Part shown: piece by piece, positions 1 to 5,491 of the stretch
Numbering within the stretch: position 1 is the first letter of the stretch
How the letters are laid out: the number at the start of each line of letters is the position of its first letter
Assembly (NCBI GenBank): GCA_937967755.1
Contig: CALBTA010000085.1
Location: 1-6,113, forward strand
Reading direction: 5' to 3'
DNA length: 6,113 nt
Source: an uncultured Planctomycetaceae bacterium
Lineage (GTDB): Bacteria; Planctomycetota; Planctomycetia; Pirellulales; Pirellulaceae
The notes under the pieces: model-generated
Databases searched by the model: none
What the model was told of the DNA's origin: nothing
What the model saw: only the letters and a program-made list of their open reading frames with translations
Position numbers and translations under genes: made by a program

Positions 1-2
1 AT

Positions 3-28
3 CCGGCAGGGGCGGCATGGAATCGCGC
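3..28 (+). repeat. Direct repeat, copy 1 (26 bp)
   Basis: These 26 bases recur exactly at 359-384, in the same orientation. The unit starts with CCGGCAGGGG and ends with GGAATCGCGC. The second copy is preceded by GCCC, which completes a GCCCC-GGCA-GGGGC hairpin; this copy lacks those bases, so it looks like a truncated or diverged repeat module. Confidence 0.85.
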
Positions 29-307
29 TCTACGCCGAAGGCGTTGCACATCGTAGCTCAGGGTTCGACGCGCAGCGGCGCAGCCTGGGTTGGTGATGCC
101 GACACGCTTGTTACGCTGAAAGCGTTATCCAATGGCGGTGCGTAATGGTTCGCCACATTGCAAAACCCTTTCAGGGTATGGATGTCGTTCAACGGATACC
201 CAGGGTGGCGCGACTACGTCGCTGACCCTGGGCTACGATGTTTAACGCCTTGGGCGTATCTACCGCGGCTACGCCGCCGCGCGCAGTCCCGGCAGGGACG
301 ACATTGG

Positions 308-331
308 TTAGCCTGGGGCGTTAGCCCCAGG
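308..331 (+). repeat. Inverted repeat arm, palindromic unit (forward copy)
   Basis: TTAG precedes an 8-bp stem (CCTGGGGC/GCCCCAGG) with loop GTTA. The same 24-bp unit occurs in reverse orientation at 431-454 with one difference, in the loop (GTCA on that strand). The unit is therefore itself a palindrome and also half of a larger inverted pair about 100 bp apart. Confidence 0.85.
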
Positions 332-358
332 AATTCGTCAGGATCGCCACGCAAAGCC

Positions 359-384
359 CCGGCAGGGGCGGCATGGAATCGCGC
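359..384 (+). repeat. Direct repeat, copy 2 (26 bp)
   Basis: This is an exact copy of 3-28. It begins inside the GCCCC-GGCA-GGGGC hairpin (356-369) and runs to GCGC. It shows that the hairpin array is built of reused modules, not random GC-rich sequence. Confidence 0.85.
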
Positions 385-430
385 GTCCATTTCGCCCCGC
401 TGGGGCTTGGGGCGCGGCGTGCAACGTTGA

Positions 431-454
431 CCTGGGGCTGACGCCCCAGGCTAA
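431..454 (-). repeat. Inverted repeat arm, palindromic unit (reverse copy)
   Basis: This is the reverse complement of 308-331 with one mismatch, ending in CTAA. It holds an 8-bp stem with loop TGAC. The two copies could pair with each other across the intervening 99 bases. Confidence 0.85.
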
Positions 455-501
455 TAGATGCCGCCGCTGCCGCGGCTGGTCAAGCCCACGTCCAAAGACG
501 T

Positions 502-628
502 TCATGCTGTCGCCTCTTCCACCAGGCGAATTTCATCATCGCTCAGGCCGTACAGATCATATACCAAACGATCAATCTCAGAGTCCGTGGCGGTGATTTG
601 ACGTTGGAGTGAAGTTTTTTCATGCCCC
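502..628 (-). pseudogene. C-terminal tail of the type IIG restriction-modification gene, frameshifted
   Basis: On the minus strand this frame reads GHEKTSLQRQI, then TDSEIDRLVYDLYGLSDDEI, then RLVEEATA and a TGA at 502-504. This is the usual end of Eco57I-like methylase-endonucleases: a short coiled segment followed by a D-x-E-I-D-x-L-V-Y-x-L-Y-G-L motif. It lies one base out of frame with the main body, which stops at TGA 620-622. Removing one G from the GGGG run at 625-628 joins the two frames and gives N-G-H-E-K-T, as expected for the family. It is therefore the detached end of the upstream gene, not a separate gene. Either a real indel or a sequencing/assembly error explains it. A run of four is short for programmed slippage. 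Confidence 0.85.
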
Positions 629-3442
629 GTTTCTAACCTCGGTGAGCGCCGTTTTCAACGACTGCATTCTCTCAACACAAACAGCGAGCCGTGTTAGTCC
701 ATCGTCCTGCTTGGAGAGATTTGGAATCGGCAGCGGGTTCAGGTAGGCAGTCTTCATACGAAAGTATCCACCGCGGAGCGGACTTCCTGTATCCTCGAGA
801 AAAAGCGTGAGGATCGGCGAGTTGAGGATTGCCGTTAGCACACGGCAATCAGAATTGGATTGCCGTTTGGGCGTTATTGCATAGGCTGTGTCGAGCAGCC
901 AATTCTGTCGAATGTCCCAAATGCACTCACCTCGCTTAACGACGTCCGGCATTAACACTTTTTCGTCTGCCTCAAACCGGTCAAGGTTTTGCGGCCGGCC
1001 AAATTGATACCAGTCCGCGTTGGCAAACTGCCCCTTTTCTCTTTGATTGAGTCGCGGTTGGCACTTCAAAAAATATTCGTAGGCAAGTGGCCAGCGTTCC
1101 CGCAGTTGCTCCTCCGAAATCAGTTGGTAGCAGCCATCGATCTGCTCATACGGCAACACAAGCCGCAAGTCCGCCTCGACTTGATGGTACCGATCTATAC
1201 TCCGACCACGCAAAACGGGGCGCAACAAGTCGACTTCCACCTCAACATGCCGATCCAACTCAGGCGAATAGACTTCTGCCTTGCGATCGCCGCCGCGTAT
1301 TAGGTTGACAACATATACTTTGTCCGCATTCGTGCCGGTGCCTTTAAAGACATCAAACTGCGAATCTAATGTTGGAAATCGCTGAACGGCGCGTGCAATT
1401 GGAGCGGAAACGATAGCGAAGTCCCATGCTGACTCGCTAAGGTCGGCGGCGTCAACAACCGCAATCGTCCAACCACTGGCCGCATCCGGAGGAATGGGGC
1501 AACGGCCGTCTTCGGTCTTGAGCGGCCCGCGATATCGAGAAAACGACACACGCGGCGCGCGACGTTTGCTGACATTCAGAACGCAGGTGTATGTGGTAGC
1601 CCCAGTAAATACTTGAAACGCGCCGAAATGCGCAATTGAGCGAACATGTTTTCCCTTTGCTAAAAGAGCTCGGAGGGCACGTCCCACTTGCGAGTTGATG
1701 AACTTGTTTGGAAGGATGTATCCAAGCAGCCCTTCGGGCGACAGCAGTTGGAGGCCCTTTTCAACGAAGATGAGATAAATGTCCCATTCACGGGAGGCGG
1801 CCACAGAGTACGTGTTTCGGTAGAGATTCCAGAGTGTTGGATACATCTCCTTAAGATTGATGCTTCGCACATACGGCGGGTTTCCAATCACCGCATCAAA
1901 CCCTGGGTTGTCGCCTTTGAAGATGTTTGGGAACTCGTCTTTCCACTCGAACGTGTTGATCCGCAGGCGTTCTTCTTCGTCGAATAGTTCCAACTGCTGG
2001 TCGCGCCAGAAGTTGTGGCCAATGAGTGAATTGCCGCATTTGATGTTGGCGGCCAAGTCGGGCAAGGCCCGCTCTTTGGCGAACAGTTGCCGCTGCAGGG
2101 TGTCGCTGGTTTCACCTTCGAGAACTTTCAGCAGCAGCGACAGCTTGGTTACTTCGACCGCCTGCGGGTCGATGTCGACGCCGTAGATGTGGTCGAGCAA
2201 GATGCGTTTGCGTTCGTTGGTCGTCAACCGGTAACCGCCGCCGGCGGCTTCGCCTGCCACTTCGTAAATGCGGGGTTCCTTCCCGCGGGCGAATTTTTCC
2301 GGATCGTTTTCCGTATACCACTTCAAGTGCCAGTCGAGCAGGAACTGGTACGCCCCGATCAAAAACGAACCGCTCCCGCAGGCCGGGTCCAGCACGCTCA
2401 TCGGGCGCTTCCCCTTGGCCGGCTTGAACGTTTTGGTGCGCCCGGAAATCTCTTGTGGCGATTTTCCGTCGACCAGCTTGCCGACGGTGTTCTCCACGAT
2501 GTAATCGACGATGTAAGTCGGCGTGTAATAAACGCCACCCGCCTTGCGGACCTCCGGTTTCTCTTCAACCTTCGCCTGACCCGAGGGGGTCAGCCGGATC
2601 ACCTTGCCGAGGAACTGCTCGTAAACCTGCCCCAAAATGTCGGCCGGCAGCACGCTGAATTCATACGGCGACTGCGGGTAGTAAAGGTTGCCGATGATGT
2701 CTTTGAGCACCTTATCGTCAACCGCCAGCGACAGCGAAAGTTCGTCAGGGTCGCCGGGGCGGCCCTTTTCCGGCTCGAAATGGAACAGGCCCGAGTTGTA
2801 CTTCGCGTCGGCGTCGCGAAAAAGTTCCGCCAATTTCTTGTAAACCGAGCGACCGTTGGCCCGGCCTTGTAGCTGGCCGGGCGGTTCGATGCCGCGGTCT
2901 TCGCAGATCCGCAGGAAGATGATGCGGTCGATGGTCCGCTGCACGGCGAAATTGACTTCCCGCTGCGACAGGCTGTTCCGCAGGGCGACGTTGCGGGCCA
3001 GCGCGTCGCGCCAGCGTTCGATTTCCTTGAGAAATTCATCATCGACTTCGGCCGTGCCTCGTTTCTTCTTGCTGGCGGCGTACTTGTCGAACGAACCCTT
3101 GAGGATCGCCTCGCGCGAGAAGATGGCGGCCAGTTCGTCCCACCGCGCTTCGTACTGATCGTAGGTGAAGTAAAGCGTGCGGTCCTTCGACGCCTTGTCG
3201 GTTTCCTTCGGCCGGGTGCGGCAGTCGTAGACGGCCAGTTCCTCGAAATCGGTGACGATCGACAGCGGTAGCTTGGCACTCCAGGCGTAGCGGCGGACCT
3301 GGTAGGCCGGAACCGGGTCACCCTTCACATTGACCGACGGCTTCTTCGCTTCGACAAAAAACTTCCGCATCCCGCCGATGCGAAAGCTGTAATCAGGCGC
3401 CTTGGTGCTGCCGCCGATGCGCACCGCATCTTCGTGAATCAC
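620..3442 (-). CDS. Type IIG (Eco57I-like) restriction-modification enzyme, main body
   Basis: A single polypeptide of this family cuts DNA and methylates adenine-N6 at the same site. Numbering from the GTG at 3442: the PD-(D/E)xK nuclease core is D17, E31 and K33 (in FFVEAKKP). A helical connector follows to about 300. The methylase has motif I DPACGSGSF (from 352), the acidic motif YGVDIDP (420-426) and the catalytic NPPY (521-524). The rest, to 940, is the TaqI-like target-recognition region. The GTG is not the true start: the same frame runs back through family-typical sequence (YNETQVRREFVDPL, LGWDVDN) to a TAG at 3572-3574, then to a likely ATG at 3619. The frame also stops early, before the tail at 502-628. 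Repaired, the protein would be about 1,038 residues, a normal family length. The recognition half is AT-richer than the methylase half. No separate methylase or specificity gene is nearby, which fits type IIG. As it stands the locus is probably a pseudogene, unless translation bypasses both breaks. Confidence 0.93.
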   Translation of the reverse strand: MIHEDAVRIGGSTKAPDYSFRIGGMRKFFVEAKKPSVNVKGDPVPAYQVRRYAWSAKLPLSIVTDFEELAVYDCRTRPKETDKASKDRTLYFTYDQYEARWDELAAIFSREAILKGSFDKYAASKKKRGTAEVDDEFLKEIERWRDALARNVALRNSLSQREVNFAVQRTIDRIIFLRICEDRGIEPPGQLQGRANGRSVYKKLAELFRDADAKYNSGLFHFEPEKGRPGDPDELSLSLAVDDKVLKDIIGNLYYPQSPYEFSVLPADILGQVYEQFLGKVIRLTPSGQAKVEEKPEVRKAGGVYYTPTYIVDYIVENTVGKLVDGKSPQEISGRTKTFKPAKGKRPMSVLDPACGSGSFLIGAYQFLLDWHLKWYTENDPEKFARGKEPRIYEVAGEAAGGGYRLTTNERKRILLDHIYGVDIDPQAVEVTKLSLLLKVLEGETSDTLQRQLFAKERALPDLAANIKCGNSLIGHNFWRDQQLELFDEEERLRINTFEWKDEFPNIFKGDNPGFDAVIGNPPYVRSINLKEMYPTLWNLYRNTYSVAASREWDIYLIFVEKGLQLLSPEGLLGYILPNKFINSQVGRALRALLAKGKHVRSIAHFGAFQVFTGATTYTCVLNVSKRRAPRVSFSRYRGPLKTEDGRCPIPPDAASGWTIAVVDAADLSESAWDFAIVSAPIARAVQRFPTLDSQFDVFKGTGTNADKVYVVNLIRGGDRKAEVYSPELDRHVEVEVDLLRPVLRGRSIDRYHQVEADLRLVLPYEQIDGCYQLISEEQLRERWPLAYEYFLKCQPRLNQREKGQFANADWYQFGRPQNLDRFEADEKVLMPDVVKRGECIWDIRQNWLLDTAYAITPKRQSNSDCRVLTAILNSPILTLFLEDTGSPLRGGYFRMKTAYLNPLPIPNLSKQDDGLTRLAVCVERMQSLKTALTEVRNGA

Positions 3443-3571
3443 ATCCTGATACGCCTGGGCGTAGCCGGCGGTGTTGTCGACATCCCAACCGAGAGCGGTG
3501 AACAGCGGGTCGACAAACTCGCGGCGGACCTGCGTTTCGTTGTAGAAGCCACTATTATCCTGGTAGCTGTG

Positions 3572-3619
3572 CTAATGGAACTTTTCGACCAAGGAAAGAA
3601 CAATCGGCGGCGCAGGCAT
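3572..3619 (-). pseudogene. N-terminal fragment of the type IIG enzyme, ending in TAG
   Basis: The ATG at 3617-3619 starts MPAPPIVLSLVEKFH, followed by TAG (3572-3574). The frame then continues HSYQDNSGFYNETQ into the main body with no shift. Relatives, as I recall them, begin with a similar M-P/A-P-P-...-LVE(R/K)F stretch and then a YNE(T/A)Q-(L/V)-RREF segment. This makes the ATG the likely native start and the TAG an interruption. CAG to TAG is one C-to-T change, and Gln fits the position. The initiation signal upstream is weak. Reinitiation at the GTG (3442) would remove part of the N-terminal domain but keep D17, E31 and K33. Confidence 0.75.
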
Positions 3620-3803
3620 GAAAAACTTGCTCACGTACAAAGGAGGCACGATCAGACGCCGCCATTGTGCGAAATTCAAACGCCGGTTGCTACCGACTGG
3701 TGGTGAAAGCATTTTTTCAACGGGCAGGTCGATTTGGGCCTTGCGGGCTAGCTTTTGAAAAAACTTTTGGTGAAATTCTGGAATCTTCAGGAATTCCGCC
3801 CAA

Positions 3804-3831
3804 AAAGTGTACCACTTTGCGTATACTATAC
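3804..3831. promoter_or_regulatory. Two adjacent palindromes, possible operator
   Basis: AAAGTG-TAC-CACTTT (3804-3818) is a perfect 6-bp inverted repeat. Two bases later comes GTATA-C-TATAC (3821-3831), a 5-bp inverted repeat about a central base. The segment is AT-rich in a GC-rich setting and lies in the divergent intergenic region. TATACT at 3822-3827 and TATAGT on the minus strand resemble -10 boxes, but I see no good -35 partner for either. Confidence 0.35.
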
Positions 3832-3920
3832 ATATAGATACATTGGTGTGGGGCGGGCCGTGGGGTGCGGCAAACAGGTTTGCTGAATCGAATGTTGATT
3901 TTTGGGTAACATTAGCGGGT

Positions 3921-3932
3921 GGTGAAAAAGTG
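3921..3932 (+). repeat. 12-bp direct repeat GGTGAAAAAGTG, copy 1
   Basis: The same 12 bases recur at 4061-4072. The two copies bracket the pair of GCGCGATGAATAAC repeats and the hairpin CCCTC-GGCG-GAGGG (3935-3948). This suggests a composite repeat element of about 150 bp between the two divergent genes. Confidence 0.6.
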
Positions 3933-3950
3933 GTCCCTCGGCGGAGGGAG

Positions 3951-3981
3951 GCGCGATGAATAACTCAGAGGTTTTTCAGCA
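3951..3981 (+). repeat. Imperfect direct repeat, copy 1 (31 bp)
   Basis: It starts GCGCGATGAATAAC and ends TTTTTCAGCA. The second copy is at 4009-4040: the first 14 bases are identical and the rest is similar with a one-base indel. The copies are 58 bp apart, separated by a GC-rich patch containing the palindrome GGGGCCCC. Confidence 0.7.
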
Positions 3982-4008
3982 AAGTCAGGGGCCCCTTGGG
4001 GACCGGTC

Positions 4009-4040
4009 GCGCGATGAATAACCTCGAGAGTTTGTCAGCA
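4009..4040 (+). repeat. Imperfect direct repeat, copy 2 (32 bp)
   Basis: It matches 3951-3981 at GCGCGATGAATAAC and again at TCAGCA. It lies 30 bp before the putative start of the lipoprotein gene. The minus-strand open frames across it look like translated repeat, not genes. Confidence 0.7.
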
Positions 4041-4057
4041 CTTTTATTCCTAAAGAG

Positions 4058-4062
4058 GGAGG
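4058..4062 (+). promoter_or_regulatory. Ribosome binding site GGAGG before the GTG at 4070
   Basis: GGAGG ends 7 bases before the GTG at 4070-4072, an ideal spacing. It is the best initiation signal near the lipoprotein gene. It also lies inside repeated sequence (GAGGTGAAAAAGTG, shared in part with 3921-3932), so it may have come in with a repeat rather than being the ancestral site. Confidence 0.45.
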
Positions 4063-4069
4063 TGAAAAA

Positions 4070-5491
4070 GTGCGGAATGCGGAATGCGGAATGCGGAATG
4101 TAAAACCAGCAATTGCCCCGGCGGTTGGCGGCGGTTGGGTTTTGCAACACGTGGATTGCACAACCGCTCGAGTTTTGCAACAAGAAACGGGACCCTGGAG
4201 ATCGGACTTTCGTTGCAAAACCTCGGCCGGCGCGCAGCGCGCCTGTTGCAAAACCTCTAGCGGAAAGTTCGCCTCGGCGGCGCTTTGGCGTCATGCGTTG
4301 CTGCTGTGCGGCCTAGTGTTGACCGGTTGTTCCGTGGAAGAGCCGGCGGCGGTGGCTGTGGTTGGTGATCGTGAAACTAACGAGTCGCCGGTCTCCGAAA
4401 CGGAATTGCCGGTGGTCGCTTCGCGAGCGCCTGATCCCGTCGCCCAGCGTGAAGACTCTACGGCCCCGCGCGATCGCAGGCCGCTGCCGGAACGGACGTT
4501 TGAAGATCTGCTCAACAGCCCTGACAGCCAGCCCGAGGCGTTGGCCTTCGGCGGCAGGGACTTTGGGCACCCACAGCATGACGATGCATCGCTCGAGCGG
4601 GCCGGGTTTCGGAAGATCGCTGGCGAGCGGCTGAACGTCTATACCGATTTGCCGCGCGGCGATGTGGATGACTACCCGCGCTTGTTCGCCTTGGCCATCG
4701 CGTTCTGGAAAGAATATTTCGATCTGCCGGACGACAAGCTGCGCGATTGGCGGATGACCGTGTACGTGATCAAGGACCGGCAACTCGCCCGGCGGCAGGG
4801 TTTGATTCCGGCCGACTTGCCGGCGTTTGCGCACGGGTACCAACGCGGGTTTGAGATGTGGGTGTACGATCAGCCCAGCGACTATTACCGGCGGCATTTG
4901 TTGTTGCACGAAGGAACGCACGGGGTGATGAACACGTTGCTGGGCGGGGCTGGCCCGCCGTGGTACATGGAAGGGGTCGCCGAGTTGCTCGCCACGCACC
5001 ATTGGGATGGTGAGAAGTTGACGATGCGTTTCAACCCGCGTGACAAGGAATTGGTGCCTTATTGGGGCCGGGTGAAAATTGTGCGTGACGACTTTGCCGC
5101 TAACCGGGGCATGACACTTTCCGATGTGATGAATTACGACAACCGGGCACACCAAGACGTGGCCGCGTACGCCTGGTGCTGGGCGGCTTGCATGTTTTTG
5201 GACAGCCACCCGCAGACGCAAGCGGCGTTTCGCAAAATGCAATCGCAAGTCCGGCTGCCGGGTGCCGACTTCAACCGCCGCCTGCTGGAAGCATCGGCCG
5301 ACGATTGGAAGCGGGTCGCGCACGAGCAGTGGTTCTTGTATGTGCAAGACATGGACTACGGGAGCGATCCGCGGGCCGCGATCGTAGAGTACGCCGACGG
5401 CTCGCCGCTTCGCAGCGAAGGAACTGTCGTTGAGGTTGATTCACAACCCGGCTGGCAGTCTTCCGGCATTAAAGCGGAAGCAGGAACGTAG
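4070..5491 (+). CDS. Predicted lipoprotein zinc metallopeptidase (HExxH, MA-like), stopped early by TAG
   Basis: Predicted exported lipid-anchored peptidase; substrate unknown. Numbered from GTG 4070: residues 1-66 are translated repeats. A hydrophobic stretch then ends in the lipobox LTGC (Cys87). A charged, Pro/Glu-rich linker follows to about 175, then the catalytic domain (about 180-450). This has HEGTH at 280-284 and WYMEGVAE with Glu301 as the likely third zinc ligand, the layout of gluzincins such as peptidase MA or M1. The start is doubtful. GTG 4070 has a good ribosome site and ATG 4091 is in frame, but both put the lipobox far too deep for a normal signal peptide, and no ATG lies close to it. 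The original start may have been displaced by the repeats at 4071-4254. The frame ends at TAG (5489-5491), but family-like sequence continues in the same frame to 5806. Repaired length is 578 residues from GTG 4070. The protease-like fold is well supported; activity is not shown. Confidence 0.82.
   Translation: MRNAECGMRNVKPAIAPAVGGGWVLQHVDCTTARVLQQETGPWRSDFRCKTSAGAQRACCKTSSGKFASAALWRHALLLCGLVLTGCSVEEPAAVAVVGDRETNESPVSETELPVVASRAPDPVAQREDSTAPRDRRPLPERTFEDLLNSPDSQPEALAFGGRDFGHPQHDDASLERAGFRKIAGERLNVYTDLPRGDVDDYPRLFALAIAFWKEYFDLPDDKLRDWRMTVYVIKDRQLARRQGLIPADLPAFAHGYQRGFEMWVYDQPSDYYRRHLLLHEGTHGVMNTLLGGAGPPWYMEGVAELLATHHWDGEKLTMRFNPRDKELVPYWGRVKIVRDDFAANRGMTLSDVMNYDNRAHQDVAAYAWCWAACMFLDSHPQTQAAFRKMQSQVRLPGADFNRRLLEASADDWKRVAHEQWFLYVQDMDYGSDPRAAIVEYADGSPLRSEGTVVEVDSQPGWQSSGIKAEAGT
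4071..4100 (+). repeat. Tandem 7-bp repeat, TGCGGAA x4 plus TG
   Basis: Four perfect copies of TGCGGAA run from 4071 to 4098, followed by TG. The repeat begins within the putative GTG start and contains the in-frame ATG at 4091. Because the unit is 7 bp, gain or loss of one copy would shift the frame between GTG 4070 and the lipoprotein. Confidence 0.9.
4139..4254. repeat. Nested inverted repeat of GTTTTGCAACA with central GC-rich palindrome
   Basis: GTTTTGCAACA occurs at 4139-4149 and 4172-4182. Its reverse complement occurs at 4244-4254 (TGTTGCAAAAC, perfect) and 4212-4221 (GTTGCAAAAC, 10 bases). Between the two reverse copies lies GGCGCGC-A-GCGCGCC (4229-4243), a 15-bp perfect palindrome. 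The arms could fold into a stem within a stem. The block lies inside the reading frame just before the lipoprotein signal peptide. TTGCAAAAC also occurs at 158-166 in the hairpin array. Confidence 0.8.

Larger units (their letters stand above)
32..501. repeat. Array of about thirteen short hairpins (REP-like repeat region)
   Basis: No believable gene lies in 1-501. The open frame at 158-430 is a translation of repeats. Perfect stems seen: ACGCC/GGCGT (32-44), ACGCT/AGCGT (113-125), ACCCT/AGGGT (165-177), CCCAGGGT/ACCCTGGG (199-232) enclosing GCGAC/GTCGC (210-222), ACGCC/GGCGT (245-257), GCGGC/GCCGC (265-277), GTCCC/GGGAC (286-299), CCTGGGGC/GCCCCAGG (312-331), GCCCC/GGGGC (356-369), GCCCC/GGGGC (394-406), CCTGGGGC/GCCCCAGG (431-450), GCCGC/GCGGC (463-476) and ACGTC/GACGT (488-501). 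Loops are mostly 3-4 bases. The last hairpin abuts the stop codon of the minus-strand restriction gene, so the array is that gene's 3' flank and could act as transcript end or stabiliser. I recognise the style as a common planctomycete intergenic repeat, from memory only. Confidence 0.8.
3575..3964 (-). other. Stop-free minus frame of 130 codons upstream of, and in frame with, the type IIG gene
   Basis: Between TGA (3965-3967) and the TAG at 3572-3574 the minus frame has no stop. It includes the protein-like stretches AKWYTFWAEFLKIPEF, HQKFFQKLARKAQIDLPVEK and RRLNFAQWRRLIVPPLYV. The first ATG in the frame is at 3712; before it there is no ATG, GTG or TTG that makes a convincing start. I recognise no domain. 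It may be an N-terminal extension, the remnant of another gene fused by decay, or a conserved repeat module that happens to be open. The part above about 3830 is low-complexity and less convincing. Confidence 0.35.

Noticed and set aside
158..430. Plus-strand open frame of 90 codons
   Set aside because: It lies wholly within the hairpin array; its codons are repeat units, and no domain or ribosome site is evident.
32..501. CRISPR array
   Set aside because: The repeats differ in stem sequence, spacing is irregular and no cas gene is present; these are separate hairpins rather than identical repeats with spacers.
2087..2872. Plus-strand open frame of 261 codons opposite the methylase region
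   Set aside because: It is antisense to the strongly supported type IIG gene, whose motifs are intact in this stretch. It is a GC-rich shadow frame.
2599..3321. Minus-strand frame of 240 codons, Ser/Arg/Thr-rich
   Set aside because: It is an alternative frame of the type IIG gene with low-complexity composition typical of shadows.
3965..4294. Minus-strand open frames of 109 and 88 codons
   Set aside because: They translate the tandem heptamer and the GTTTTGCAACA repeats (IPHSAFR-type strings), a familiar sign of non-coding repeats.
4313..5347. Minus-strand open frame of 344 codons
   Set aside because: It is antisense to the metallopeptidase gene, which carries HEGTH, EGVAE and a lipobox; the minus frame has no recognisable motif.
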